Made by a program: the position numbers and the translations under genes
Assembly: GCA_900552775.1 (NCBI GenBank)
Contig: USAP01000098.1
Coordinates: forward strand, 1 to 6,409
Length of the DNA: 6,409 bases
Source: an uncultured Eubacteriales bacterium
GTDB taxonomy: Bacteria; Bacillota; Clostridia; UMGS1883; UMGS1540
Direction of reading: 5' to 3'
Notes under the pieces: model-generated
Databases searched by the model: none
What the model saw: the letters and a program-made list of their open reading frames with translations, nothing else
What the model was told of the DNA's origin: nothing
Part shown: positions 5,981 through 6,409 of the stretch, piece after piece
Numbering within the stretch: the first letter of the stretch is position 1
How the letters are laid out: the number at the start of each line of letters is the position of its first letter

Positions 5981-6001
5981 AATTCCGGAAAGGGTGTTTT
6001 T

Positions 6002-6409
6002 ATGAAAATTGAAGATATAGATAAGAATTTAAAAGTCAAAAAAGAAATAGACAGAAATGATGTGAAATATTTCGATGTGAAAACCGATGGGTTTTCGCTT
6101 TTCGGACTGCCTGCAACAGATGAAAAGCTTTTCAGAAGAATGCCGGAAAGTGTGGCAAAAAAAGTAAATCCCGGTGTGGAGCGGCTATATTCAAATACAT
6201 CTGGCGGCAGAGTGATTTTTGAAACCGATTCGCCGTTTGTTGCAATCAGGGCATTTATGCCGTCTGTTTGCAGATTTTCCCATATGCCGCTTACGGGAAC
6301 CACTGGTTTTGATGTATTTACGGATGAAGGAGAAGGCTTTTTTTACACAGGCACATTTTGTCCTCCCGTAGATATGGAAGACGGATTTGAAAGTATTGCA
6401 GAGTTTTAC
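6002..6409 (+). CDS. SGNH/GDSL-type hydrolase, N-terminal domain only (runs off the right edge)
   Basis: The first 136 codons are present, open to the end of the window. The sequence looks like the beta-sandwich domain (GxDLY-type) that precedes the catalytic domain in Firmicutes SGNH/GDSL esterases: IDKNLKV near the N-terminus, the RMPESVAKKVNPGVERLY segment (46-63), SGGRVIFETDSPFVAIRA (67-84), HMPLTGTTGFDVFTD (94-108, where GFDVF stands for the GxDLY signature) and GTFCPPVDMEDGFES (117-131). Such enzymes remove acyl or acetyl groups from carbohydrates or lipids. The Ser of the GDS block and the Asp/His of the active site would lie past the edge, so catalysis cannot be judged. No signal peptide is seen, which suggests a cytoplasmic protein. 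ATG 6002 follows AAAGGG (5989-5994) by 7 bases and lies behind a strong promoter. Confidence 0.8.
   Translation, partial: MKIEDIDKNLKVKKEIDRNDVKYFDVKTDGFSLFGLPATDEKLFRRMPESVAKKVNPGVERLYSNTSGGRVIFETDSPFVAIRAFMPSVCRFSHMPLTGTTGFDVFTDEGEGFFYTGTFCPPVDMEDGFESIAEFY

Noticed and set aside
5974..6303. Minus-strand open frame of 109 codons opposite the SGNH gene
   Set aside because: The plus-strand frame carries SGNH N-terminal-domain motifs, a promoter and a ribosome site; the minus frame has no recognisable family and ends inside the divergent promoter.

Overview
The window looks like a piece of a low-to-mid GC Firmicutes genome, most likely a gut-type clostridium. The grounds are strong Shine-Dalgarno sites, sigma-A-type promoters with extended -10 boxes, a prmC/DUF1385 gene pair, and clostridial-looking versions of RecG, a SLOG protein, a DUF4432 sugar-epimerase-like protein and an SGNH hydrolase. 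No species is claimed. It reads as ordinary chromosome. I found no tRNA, rRNA, CRISPR array, insertion sequence, phage gene or toxin-antitoxin pair, and no clear new multi-gene system.

Layout from left to right. (1) About the first 76 bases do not belong with what follows. On the minus strand they hold a coding scrap with nearly all G/C third positions, joined out of frame to prmC. This is probably an assembly chimera or a rearrangement at the contig end. (2) On the minus strand, the membrane protein DUF1385 (YqhQ-like) is followed, with a 7-nt overlap, by prmC, the release-factor glutamine methyltransferase, which loses its C-terminus at the junction. (3) An A/T-rich intergenic region carries two divergent promoters. 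(4) On the plus strand come a SLOG/DUF1273 nucleotide-binding-fold protein, a small lipoprotein of unknown function and a DUF4432 aldose-epimerase-like gene broken by a frameshift. (5) A hairpin with a perfect 20-bp stem lies between the convergent DUF4432 and recG genes and can serve both as a terminator. (6) On the minus strand lies a full-length RecG helicase. (7) A compact divergent control region with two near-consensus promoters back to back separates recG from (8) a plus-strand SGNH/GDSL-hydrolase-type gene that runs off the right edge.

The genes do not form one pathway. prmC serves translation termination and recG serves replication-fork and recombination repair. The DUF4432 and SGNH proteins suggest carbohydrate metabolism. 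DUF1385, the SLOG protein and the lipoprotein are uncharacterised or only loosely understood. The points most worth checking are the chimeric left edge, the DUF4432 frameshift, and the recG/SGNH divergent promoters, whose -35 boxes are only 5 bp apart.
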